From: an uncultured Mollicutes bacterium
GTDB taxonomy: Bacteria; Bacillota_I; Bacilli_A; MAG-NZ
NCBI GenBank assembly: GCA_913064935.1
Contig: CAJYBF010000075.1
Span: forward strand, 1-5,749
Direction: 5' to 3'
Length of the DNA: 5,749 bases
Positions 1-5,088 of this stretch are shown here, piece by piece. The notes below the pieces were generated by a model. It was given only the letters and a program-made list of their open reading frames with translations, ran no database searches and was not told where the DNA came from. How positions within the stretch are numbered: the first letter of the stretch is position 1; each line of letters starts with the position of its first letter. A program made the position numbers and the translations under genes.

Positions 1-1
1 A

Positions 2-271
2 CTAGCTCATGGATCAGATGTTCAGAAACTGATGTTGGAACGGAAAAAAATTCCAAAGCCGATGTTATCAAGTGATCAGTTAGAGGAAATTAATGACATG
101 TTGGTACTGGCTATTTTAGATAAATTCGATATTAAATTATACTATTATGATTCCGGGTATATCTTTTGTCACGTAGGGATTGTAAATAAAGTAGATGTAT
201 ATGCAACAGAGATTATATTTAAGGATTCTAAAATCAAGTTTAAAGATGTTATCAAGATAGAAAGAAAGTAA
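2..271 (+). CDS. YolD-like family protein, 5'-truncated by window edge
   Basis: This is the C-terminal part of a small YolD-like protein. The frame is open from base 2 to the TAA at 269-271 and has no ribosome binding site before the internal ATG at 32, so the real start almost certainly lies upstream of the window. Seen: a KIPKP segment followed by L-S-x-D-Q-L-E-E-I-N, then a basic/hydrophobic strand, a Y-Y-x-S-G-Y-I turn, a G-I-x-N-K-V-D element and a final D-V-I-K-I strand. This order matches the YolD family (helix with E-x-I-N, then a small beta-sheet with YY-dG and G-x-I-xx-iD motifs). Residues before the ATG (LAHGSDVQKL) fit the family's 'LPEH...LK' helix, which supports read-through from upstream. 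In Bacillus, yolD-type genes often sit beside Y-family DNA polymerase genes (yolD-uvrX, yqjX-yqjW), so such a polymerase may lie just outside the window. The biochemical role is not known to me. Confidence 0.72.
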   Translation, partial: LAHGSDVQKLMLERKKIPKPMLSSDQLEEINDMLVLAILDKFDIKLYYYDSGYIFCHVGIVNKVDVYATEIIFKDSKIKFKDVIKIERK

Positions 272-273
272 AA

Positions 274-304
274 CCAGACAAATTGTCAGGATTTTATCTT
301 TTTT
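274..304. terminator. possible bidirectional terminator between convergent genes
   Basis: An imperfect hairpin lies at 274-290: CC-A-GAC, loop AAATT, GTC-A-GG, with one A-A mismatch. On + it is followed by a T-rich stretch ending in T6 (299-304). On the minus strand it is followed by TTTTACTTTCTTTC. It sits in the 40-base gap between two convergent stop codons, where a shared terminator is expected. The stem is short, so the call rests largely on position. Confidence 0.4.
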
Positions 305-311
305 GATTAAT

Positions 312-1733
312 TCAACTTTTACTGATGCTACCACTTATTTTGTCGATCTCAAGGGAGTTAAGAACGTAATCAGTATCATCGTTGAAGTAATCAATATTCC
401 CGCTGATAGTATCAACTTGAACATTTTTCATATATACATTACTTAATGTAATATCACCACTAATTAAGTCGATTGATAAATTACTATTATCTGGGCTGGT
501 GATGTTCTCAAGATTAACGTTACCGCTTATCGAATCTATTGATAAACTTTCACCATTGCTATTTGCTAAATATATATCTCCACTAACAACATCAATACTT
601 GAATGATTCCAAATCGAATCATTTAATTCAACATTAGAAGAAACTGTATCAATGATTAGATCTTCACCTTTGAAGTTGGTTACAGATGTATTTCCATAAA
701 CATTTGACAACGATAGTTTTTCTAACTCAATGCTGCTAGGAACAGCTATTGTAAGTTTCTGAACTGTATCTATAGCATTGAAGTTAAATCCCCAGTTAAA
801 AATATTTTCATACCAGTTTGAACTGTGAGATGAATCGCTAATAGTCAAGGTATTGTTTGCTTGGTTATGGGTTACTTTGTATCCATTGTCATAATTATAA
901 ACATGAGTTAATGTTAGTTTGTCATCACTAGTTGTGATATAAGTAATTTCCATATTTTCAAACTCAGTAACTAATTCCAACATATCTGATACTTCATAGT
1001 CAGTTACAGTTGTTTCTACATCATAAGTGCTAATATTATTAGATCCTATACTAGCGAATGAGAAATCTTCTATGTAGAATGCGGCTATGCTTGTTACAAA
1101 TATTACTACTAAGGAAGCGACTATTGTTATAGAAATAATTTTCTTCGGTATGTTAAGTTTTTTAAACAGTCTAACAAATGAGAAACTATCGATCTTGTTC
1201 TTTAAAGATCTTTGAGTATCTCCTGTAAACACAGTAATGTGCCACACCACAACTTTCTGAGTAACTTTAAGTCCTATTTCAAGTGCAATTAGGATTATGA
1301 ACAGATAAATTATATACCCCGCTGTCATTCCTACTAAAGCAACTAGGGCTGGAAAGAAGTTTAAGAATTTAAAGACTGTAAAAACTCCGATGTAGCTGAA
1401 CCATGACCCTGCTAGTGCTAAAGGTACTGTGATTGCTACCGGTATTAACCAACTAGACACTAATATGTCAAACCAAATAAGTCCAAACACTGATAGTAAA
1501 TCGATTCTGTGTTTTCTTGTTTCAGCATTACTGTTTATTCCATACTCATTTAATACGTTACGAGCGATATCTTTTGGAGACTCTAACTCATTCAGAATAT
1601 CTTGCTCTGTTTTACCTTCGAATGTTGCATTTTGAAATCTGTCTTCATAAAATGAGATGATCTCATTTCGCTCTTCTTTGTTTAATAAGTTAAGTTCCTT
1701 ATTAAGTTCACTTATAAATTGATTTTTACTCAT
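312..1733 (-). CDS. HAAS/DUF1700-domain membrane protein with DUF4097-like beta-ladder tail
   Basis: Predicted envelope protein, 473 aa, partner of the PadR regulator encoded just upstream. Residues 1-65 are a HAAS-type helical domain (start M-S-K-N-Q-F-I-S-E-L, then E-E-R-N-E-I-I-S-F-Y-E-D and E-S-P-K-D-I-A). Hydrophobic membrane segments follow at about 80-108, 110-157 (probably two helices) and 198-221. The rest, about 222-473, is Asp/Asn/Ser-rich beta-strand sequence and should lie outside the cell. From about 360 it carries six copies of a D-x-[IV]-S-[GS]-[DNS] turn, spaced 19-23 residues, as in DUF4097 right-handed beta-ladders. Start choice: ATG at 1733 has AGGAAG about 9 bases upstream, better than the GTG at 1742. 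The ATG lies inside the end of padR (8-base overlap), implying translational coupling and one transcript. The stop is TGA. Inference: it senses or buffers envelope state and signals to PadR. The family pairing is well known but the ligand is not. Confidence 0.82.
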   Translation of the reverse strand: MSKNQFISELNKELNLLNKEERNEIISFYEDRFQNATFEGKTEQDILNELESPKDIARNVLNEYGINSNAETRKHRIDLLSVFGLIWFDILVSSWLIPVAITVPLALAGSWFSYIGVFTVFKFLNFFPALVALVGMTAGYIIYLFIILIALEIGLKVTQKVVVWHITVFTGDTQRSLKNKIDSFSFVRLFKKLNIPKKIISITIVASLVVIFVTSIAAFYIEDFSFASIGSNNISTYDVETTVTDYEVSDMLELVTEFENMEITYITTSDDKLTLTHVYNYDNGYKVTHNQANNTLTISDSSHSSNWYENIFNWGFNFNAIDTVQKLTIAVPSSIELEKLSLSNVYGNTSVTNFKGEDLIIDTVSSNVELNDSIWNHSSIDVVSGDIYLANSNGESLSIDSISGNVNLENITSPDNSNLSIDLISGDITLSNVYMKNVQVDTISGNIDYFNDDTDYVLNSLEIDKISGSISKS

Positions 1734-2046
1734 TACTTTCACTTCCTATCATTGAATTTACTGTTTGGTAGAACTCTACCCAGTTCTTCTTTAATACTTC
1801 TAACTTTTTATTTCCTAGTTCTGTGGTCCTAAAGTATTTTCTAGGGGGACCTTCTGTTGATTCTTTTAAGTAAGTAGTGCATAAATCCTCTTTGACTAAT
1901 TTTCTCAAGATAGGATATATTGTGCTTTCACTAATTATCATCTTGGCGTTTACTTCCTGGTAGATATCGTAACCATAACTATCTTGATTATCTAGCATGT
2001 TCAGAACACATAACTCTAAAACACCTTTTTTTAATTGTGTACTCAT
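1726..2046 (-). CDS. PadR-family transcriptional regulator
   Basis: A 106-residue winged-helix repressor of the PadR family, usual in length for the short (subfamily 2) members. Seen: L-K-K-G-V-L-E-L-C-V-L as the first helix, the Y-G-Y-D-I motif at 24-28, the recognition helix around S-E-S-T-I-Y-P-I-L-R-K-L (39-50), and the wing G-P-P-R-K-Y-F-R-T-T-E-L-G (66-78), followed by a C-terminal dimerisation helix. Start choice: ATG at 2046 has an AGAGGTG ribosome binding site at ideal distance, whereas the in-frame GTG at 2055 is part of that site. It is first in an operon with the HAAS/DUF1700 membrane protein and overlaps it by 8 bases. Palindromes covering its promoter suggest autorepression, the usual mode in this family. 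The effector is unknown. The membrane partner may influence its activity, which is inference from the recurrent gene pairing. Confidence 0.9.
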   Translation of the reverse strand: MSTQLKKGVLELCVLNMLDNQDSYGYDIYQEVNAKMIISESTIYPILRKLVKEDLCTTYLKESTEGPPRKYFRTTELGNKKLEVLKKNWVEFYQTVNSMIGSESNE

Positions 2047-2068
2047 TGGTTTCACCTCTCATATATAT

Positions 2069-2124
2069 TGTATGATATTATACATCATATAGTACTGAAC
2101 ATAGTATAATACTATACAATGTAT
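2069..2124. promoter_or_regulatory. cluster of palindromes, likely PadR operators
   Basis: Three dyads surround the operon promoter. (a) 2101-2115, ATAGTAT-A-ATACTAT, perfect 7-base arms overlapping the -10 box. (b) 2069-2084, TGTATGATATTATACA, palindromic at 14 of 16 positions, lying just downstream of the predicted start site. (c) 2114-2124, ATACAATGTAT, perfect 5-base arms (ATACA/TGTAT) about a central base, in the spacer. PadR-family operators are AT-rich dyads with this kind of TGTAT/ATACA character. Binding is inferred, not shown. AT-rich DNA yields chance palindromes, but three in 56 bases over a promoter is notable. Confidence 0.6.
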
Positions 2125-2131
2125 TTGTCAA
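2103..2131 (-). promoter_or_regulatory. sigma-A promoter of the padR-HAAS operon
   Basis: Reading the minus strand, TTGACA (2131-2126), a 17-base spacer and TATACT (2108-2103) form a near-consensus promoter. Transcription should start near 2096, leaving a leader of about 50 bases before the padR ATG. An A9 tract on the same strand (2151-2143) lies about 12 bases upstream of the -35 box and could act as an UP element. The -10 box is embedded in a perfect inverted repeat, which points to tight repression. Confidence 0.8.
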
Positions 2132-2174
2132 CACTATTTGGATTTTTTTTTCTTCTTCTAATATACTCTTGGAT

Positions 2175-2188
2175 TTTGTTATAACAAA
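2175..2188. promoter_or_regulatory. 14-bp perfect palindrome upstream of the anchored duplicated-domain gene
   Basis: TTTGTTATAACAAA is a perfect 14-base palindrome, 15 bases upstream of the candidate -10 box of the divergent + gene. Its position near the -35 region fits an operator for a dimeric regulator. It differs in sequence from the dyads at 2069-2124, so if functional it may bind another protein. It is short and AT-rich, so chance is possible. Confidence 0.35.
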
Positions 2189-2202
2189 TAGAGCAATTAC
2201 AT

Positions 2203-2220
2203 TATAATAAGGACAGGTGA
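2203..2220 (+). promoter_or_regulatory. candidate -10 box and ribosome binding site for the gene at 2226
   Basis: TATAAT at 2203-2208 is a consensus -10 hexamer, and AGGTGA at 2215-2220 is a good ribosome binding site 5 bases before the ATG at 2226. The implied leader would be very short, and no convincing -35 box lies 17 bases upstream, so the promoter part is tentative. The ribosome binding site is strong and identifies 2226 as the intended start even though that ATG frame closes after five codons. Confidence 0.4.
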
Positions 2221-2263
2221 AGCAAATGAAAAAACCATTGTAATAGGATTAGTAGTTATAGCA

Positions 2264-2845
2264 TTGGTAGTACTAATTTTTAGTAAAGATACAGAAGAGG
2301 TATTAGATAATTATTTTGATACCATATATAACATAGAGAATTACGATATTGAAAAAATTTGTTTTGGAACAGAAATGGATGCATTTATTGCTCAAAACTC
2401 AGTAACGGTTATGACAAAGGAATATTTGTCAGAAGAACAAAATCAAAGTGCTCTAGGTGGAGAAAGCCAAGTCCAAATATTGGGCGATGTAATAAGAAAT
2501 GGATATACATTCAGCTTTGAGTCTGTAGAATATTCATATTATACAGATACAAATAAAAGAGATCTTAGAAACTTAAACTATGATGTAACAGTAATTTTCA
2601 TAGATGAAGAAGGTTTAGAGCAAGAGCTCAATGTAAAAGGATATATTCAACTTAAGTTAGTAGAATCTAAATGGGTTATAGGTCTTGAATACTTTTTACT
2701 ATTCCCAAGAGAAGAAATAGGTTTAGAAGCTGCCACTCAAAATAGTGATTATATAAATAAAGAAGAGATTGATCAAGATATCATTAAGAGTGAAAGACAT
2801 TACAGGAAGTCGTACTTGAGGAATATTTTGGAATCATTTACTTAG
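2264..2845 (+). CDS. hypothetical protein, first domain copy (fragment of the duplicated-domain gene)
   Basis: This is the open frame carrying domain 1, 193 codons if started at the TTG at 2264. That TTG lies inside the sequence coding for the hydrophobic anchor and has no ribosome binding site, so it is probably not the true start. Upstream in the same frame, 2234-2263 encode T-I-V-I-G-L-V-V-I-A, completing a membrane helix. Domain 1 spans about residues 9-155 (2288-2728). Marks shared with the next copy are D-A-F-I-A-Q, N-G-Y-T-F, Y-S-Y-Y, a K-W-V-I strand and F-P-R-E-E-I-G-L. After a linker rich in Asp, Glu and Ile, the last ~16 residues (basic, R-H-Y-R-K) look like out-of-frame translation of the start of domain 2. 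The stop TAG overlaps the GTG of the next frame by one base. I do not recognise the family. Confidence 0.6.
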   Translation: MVVLIFSKDTEEVLDNYFDTIYNIENYDIEKICFGTEMDAFIAQNSVTVMTKEYLSEEQNQSALGGESQVQILGDVIRNGYTFSFESVEYSYYTDTNKRDLRNLNYDVTVIFIDEEGLEQELNVKGYIQLKLVESKWVIGLEYFLLFPREEIGLEAATQNSDYINKEEIDQDIIKSERHYRKSYLRNILESFT

Positions 2846-3261
2846 TGAGTAATTACTATGTCAATGCTATTAGAAGTGGTTCTCAAATTGATGCTTTCAT
2901 AGCGCAAGATGATATCATAACTAAGTGTGTACCACTTTTCACTGAAAAACTTCAAAGAAGCATTTATAGAGATGGAACTCAAATTCAATTGTTGATAGAA
3001 GCAATTTCAAAAGGCTATTCATTTAGAATAGAGGATATTGAGTATACATACTACTCTAGTGGCAATGAAGTAGCGATTAGAAACCGGAGTTATTTAGCTA
3101 ACGTTTATTTCACTGATTCAAACAACGAGGAGTTAGTTCTTGAGGTTGGTGGCGATATTCAATTCTTAATGGAAGGCTCAAATTGGATTATAAATCTTGA
3201 CAATGTAACAAGTTTCCCAGAAGAAGAACTTGGATTAATTGAAGAACCAGTAACTGAATAA
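2845..3261 (+). CDS. hypothetical protein, second domain copy (fragment of the duplicated-domain gene)
   Basis: An open frame of 138 codons from a GTG that overlaps the preceding stop. No ribosome binding site or signal peptide is visible, and the GTG falls inside the conserved domain: the matching residues K-T-L-Q-E-V-V-L-E-E-Y-F-G-I-I-Y-L are encoded in the same frame just upstream, down to a TGA at 2791-2793. It is therefore better read as the 3' part of a longer gene than as an independent protein. Shared marks with copy 1: I-D-A-F-I-A-Q, K-G-Y-S-F, Y-T-Y-Y, N-W-I-I and F-P-E-E-E-L-G-L. The end is a short acidic tail (E-E-P-V-T-E). Its last 27 bases overlap the 3' end of a minus-strand small membrane protein. 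Termination/reinitiation through the TAGTG junction cannot be excluded, but it would leave domain 2 without its first helix. Confidence 0.6.
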   Translation: MSNYYVNAIRSGSQIDAFIAQDDIITKCVPLFTEKLQRSIYRDGTQIQLLIEAISKGYSFRIEDIEYTYYSSGNEVAIRNRSYLANVYFTDSNNEELVLEVGGDIQFLMEGSNWIINLDNVTSFPEEELGLIEEPVTE

Positions 3262-3495
3262 AATAGTTCTTGAGAACAAGAATAGCAAATTTAGTATTGT
3301 CACTAATTTGATTACAAAGTCATAACGCAAATTTGATATTTTATAAATAATTGGCAACGAAATAAGTATTACTGACATATAACAATAATATTCATTAATG
3401 AATCCAAACTCATTAGTAAAAATGAGATTACTTAATATAGTGATTAATAAGATAGTAGAAGTTATGTGTAAGTTGAATCTTAGATTTTTAAGCAT
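3235..3495 (-). CDS. small hydrophobic membrane protein, unknown function
   Basis: An 86-residue protein with three probable membrane helices at about 11-31, 38-58 and 66-84, separated by short loops; basic residues lie in the N-terminus and the second loop (K-I-S-N-L-R). Start choice: ATG at 3495 has a strong GGAGGT site (3508-3503) 7 bases upstream; the in-frame ATG at 3510 overlaps that site and is unlikely. It converges on, and overlaps by 27 bases, the end of the duplicated-domain gene. The ribosome binding site and the clean helix-loop pattern support a real gene, but AT-rich DNA often gives hydrophobic open frames, no clear promoter is seen, and I recognise no family. Confidence 0.5.
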   Translation of the reverse strand: MLKNLRFNLHITSTILLITILSNLIFTNEFGFINEYYCYMSVILISLPIIYKISNLRYDFVIKLVTILNLLFLFSRTILFSYWFFN

Positions 3496-3543
3496 CGCAA
3501 TAACCTCCATATACTAGTTGTATAGGAAGGTGAAGGCGAATAT

Positions 3544-3580
3544 TGCTTTAATGTGACTCCGGTCACGATGTAAGCATTTT
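3544..3580 (+). terminator. long imperfect hairpin with short T tail
   Basis: Arms TGCTT (3544-3548) and AAGCA (3572-3576) enclose a 2x2 internal loop, two pairs, a bulged G and a perfect GTGAC/GTCAC stem (3553-3557, 3562-3566) closed by TCCG. TTTT follows at 3577-3580. It lies between the small minus-strand gene and the glyA promoter. On + it could be a weak terminator insulating glyA. On the minus strand it would sit in the upstream region of the small membrane protein gene. Neither role is certain, and it matches no riboswitch consensus I know. Confidence 0.4.
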
Positions 3581-3640
3581 AACAATTCAAAATAGAAAGA
3601 TAATTTTATGAGTATATTTGGTAAAATTATTTTTTTTTGA

Positions 3641-3649
3641 TGTTATAAT
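3641..3649 (+). promoter_or_regulatory. extended -10 promoter of glyA
   Basis: TG-T-TATAAT at 3641-3649 is an extended -10 element. The -35 region is poor (TTGGTA at 3618-3623 is too far away), as is common for extended -10 promoters. An A/T-rich tract precedes it. Transcription should start near 3656, giving a leader of about 25 bases with the GGAGG site at 3671-3675. This short leader leaves no room for a riboswitch. Confidence 0.6.
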
Positions 3650-3680
3650 AATTAATGTAAGAAAATAGTTGGAGGATAAT

Positions 3681-4913
3681 ATGGAAAATAATTTGAAAAG
3701 AGTTTTTGACATAATTGAAGAAGAGCAAGTTCGTCAAGAGAGTAATATCGAATTAATTGCATCTGAAAATTTTGTATCAAAAGCAGTGTTAGAAGCACAA
3801 GGAAGTGTTCTTACGAACAAATATGCTGAAGGGTATCCTGGAAAAAGATACTATGGTGGATGTGAAGTTGTAGACAAAGTAGAAAACATCGCTAGAGATG
3901 CACTAAAAGAAATATTCAACGTAAAATATGCTAATGTACAACCCCACTCTGGATCAACTGCAAATATGGGTGCTTATAGAGCGGTTATCAAACCTGGAGA
4001 TACTATCTTAGGTATGGCATTAGATCACGGTGGACATTTAACTCACGGATTTTACTTAAATTTCTCAGGAAAAGATTATAACGTAGTTCCTTATCAGTTA
4101 GATAAAGAAACAGAAACAATTGATTATGAAGTAGTAAGACAATTAGCAATTGAACACAAACCACAGTTAATAGTTACTGGTGCAAGTGCATATGCGCGTT
4201 CAATTGATTTTAAAAAATTTAGAGAAATAGCAGATGAAGTTGGAGCTTTGTTAATGGTTGATATGGCTCACATAGCTGGACTTGTTGCCGCAGGGCAACA
4301 TATGAATCCATGTGAACATGCACATATCGTAACTTCAACAACTCATAAAACACTAAGAGGACCACGTGGTGGAATTATCTTAACTAACGATCCTGATATT
4401 GCCAAACAAGTTGATAGAGTGATTTTCCCCGGAATTCAAGGTGGACCACTTATGCATGTTATCGCAGCTAAAGCGGTTAGTTTCATCGAAGCTTTACAGC
4501 CTGAATTTGTTGATTATCAAAAACAAGTAATTAAGAACTGTAAACTTTTAGGTGAGGAATTAGTTAAAGAAGGCTTTAGATTAGTATCTGGTGGTACTGA
4601 TAATCATTTAATATTAGTTGAAGTTAAAGGTTCAATTGGTATTACTGGTAAAAAAGCTGAAAATGTATTAGATGAAGTAAAAATAACTTGTAATAAGAAT
4701 ACTATTCATTTTGACCAAGAAAAACAATTCATATCAAGTGGTATCAGACTTGGGACACCTGCTGTAACTAGTAGAGGATTTAAGGAAACAGAAATAATTG
4801 AGGTTGCTAGATTAATTTCTTTAGCTCTTAAAAATCATGACAATGAAGAAATCAAGGAGCAAGTAAGAACCGACGTACAAGCACTTACTTCTAGATTCCC
4901 AATTTATAAATAA
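3681..4913 (+). CDS. glyA: serine hydroxymethyltransferase
   Basis: A complete GlyA of 410 aa, usual length. It is a cytoplasmic PLP enzyme that converts serine and tetrahydrofolate to glycine and 5,10-methylene-tetrahydrofolate, the main entry to one-carbon metabolism. Seen: I-E-L-I-A-S-E-N near the N-terminus; [17 protein letters not shown] at 45-61 with the active-site Glu50 and Tyr58; Q-P-H-S-G-S-T-A-N at 87-95; D-H-G-G-H-L-T-H-G at 115-123; V-D-M-A-H at 193-197 (Asp194 pairs with the PLP pyridine nitrogen); [12 protein letters not shown] with the Schiff-base lysine at 223; and the C-terminal [14 protein letters not shown], whose Arg holds the substrate carboxylate. Start choice: ATG at 3681 has GGAGG 5 bases upstream; the in-frame TTG at 3669 overlaps that site. 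It is monocistronic, with its own promoter and a strong terminator. Confidence 0.97.
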   Translation: MENNLKRVFDIIEEEQVRQESNIELIASENFVSKAVLEAQGSVLTNKYAEGYPGKRYYGGCEVVDKVENIARDALKEIFNVKYANVQPHSGSTANMGAYRAVIKPGDTILGMALDHGGHLTHGFYLNFSGKDYNVVPYQLDKETETIDYEVVRQLAIEHKPQLIVTGASAYARSIDFKKFREIADEVGALLMVDMAHIAGLVAAGQHMNPCEHAHIVTSTTHKTLRGPRGGIILTNDPDIAKQVDRVIFPGIQGGPLMHVIAAKAVSFIEALQPEFVDYQKQVIKNCKLLGEELVKEGFRLVSGGTDNHLILVEVKGSIGITGKKAENVLDEVKITCNKNTIHFDQEKQFISSGIRLGTPAVTSRGFKETEIIEVARLISLALKNHDNEEIKEQVRTDVQALTSRFPIYK

Positions 4914-4921
4914 TTAACTTC

Positions 4922-4951
4922 AAAACCGCTAATTTATTTAGCGGTTTTTTT
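4922..4951 (+). terminator. Rho-independent terminator of glyA
   Basis: Perfect 11-base stem, AAAACCGCTAA (4922-4932), loop TTTAT, TTAGCGGTTTT (4938-4948), with a T7 run at 4945-4951 overlapping the stem base. It begins 9 bases after the glyA stop. The A-rich 5' arm also gives a T tail on the minus strand, but no minus-strand gene arrives from the right within the window. Confidence 0.93.
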
Positions 4952-5017
4952 ATTTATTCATAACGCATTTTGAAATCCTAAAAAAGGCAATTTTTATATA
5001 GCATTTTTCGCTAATGG

Positions 5018-5026
5018 TGTTATAAT
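5018..5026 (+). promoter_or_regulatory. extended -10 promoter of the RnfC-like gene
   Basis: TG-T-TATAAT at 5018-5026 is identical to the glyA extended -10 element. At 17 bases upstream, ATAGCA (4998-5003) is a weak -35 match. The start site would be near 5033, with a leader of about 55 bases that ends in an AAAGGTGAT ribosome binding site (5077-5085). No obvious regulatory hairpin is seen in the leader. Confidence 0.6.
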
Positions 5027-5088
5027 ATATTGTGTAATTATAGAAATTGAATAATAGGATAGAATATTTATAGTAGAAAGGTGATTAT

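Larger units (their letters stand above)
2226..3261 (+). pseudogene. membrane-anchored protein with two tandem copies of one domain, interrupted by two apparent frameshifts
   Basis: Reading across two one-base shifts gives one protein of about 345 aa: an N-terminal membrane anchor, domain 1, a charged linker and domain 2. At the start, ATG (2226) with a good ribosome binding site is followed by A6 and reaches a stop after five codons (M-K-K-P-L). With one more A it would read M-K-K-T-I-V-I-G-L-V-V-I-A-L-V-V-L-I-F, a typical signal anchor. In the middle, the frame of domain 1 ends at 2845, but homology to the start of domain 1 is already present in the other frame from about 2797 (L-Q-E-V-V-L-E-E-Y-F-G-I-I-Y against T-E-E-V-L-D-N-Y-F-D-T-I-Y). 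A missing base between about 2791 and 2800 restores one frame. The function is unknown. The N-terminal helix plus curved-sheet pattern ending in W-V-I or W-I-I resembles NTF2/SnoaL-like folds, which is a weak inference. Sequencing error remains a live alternative to real decay. Confidence 0.65.

Noticed and set aside
312..314. TGA read as tryptophan (Mycoplasma code)
   Set aside because: The tryptophans checked in the window's genes use TGG, and TGA is the natural end of the HAAS protein, so the standard code fits better.
137..334. A 65-codon open frame on the minus strand
   Set aside because: It is antisense to the YolD-like gene and overlaps the end of the HAAS gene; no ribosome binding site or family features.
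1429..1635. A 68-codon open frame on + opposite the membrane-protein gene
   Set aside because: It lies wholly antisense to the well-supported HAAS/transmembrane coding sequence, has no ribosome binding site and gives no recognisable protein.
2225..2237. Programmed -1 ribosomal frameshift at the A6 run
   Set aside because: The heptamer in frame is G-AAA-AAA, which does not allow good P-site re-pairing, it falls right after the start codon, and I see no stimulatory structure. A simple missing base is more likely.
3267..3282. Hairpin TTCTTG-AGAA-CAAGAA as terminator after the duplicated-domain gene
   Set aside because: No T-run follows on either strand, and it is inside the small minus-strand coding sequence.
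3511..3680. Riboswitch (glycine, THF or ZTP type) controlling glyA
   Set aside because: The conserved cores of these classes are not visible, and the only good structure (3544-3576) is upstream of the glyA promoter, outside its short leader.
3669..3680. Upstream TTG start for glyA (four extra residues)
   Set aside because: This TTG overlaps the GGAGG ribosome binding site that serves the ATG at 3681.
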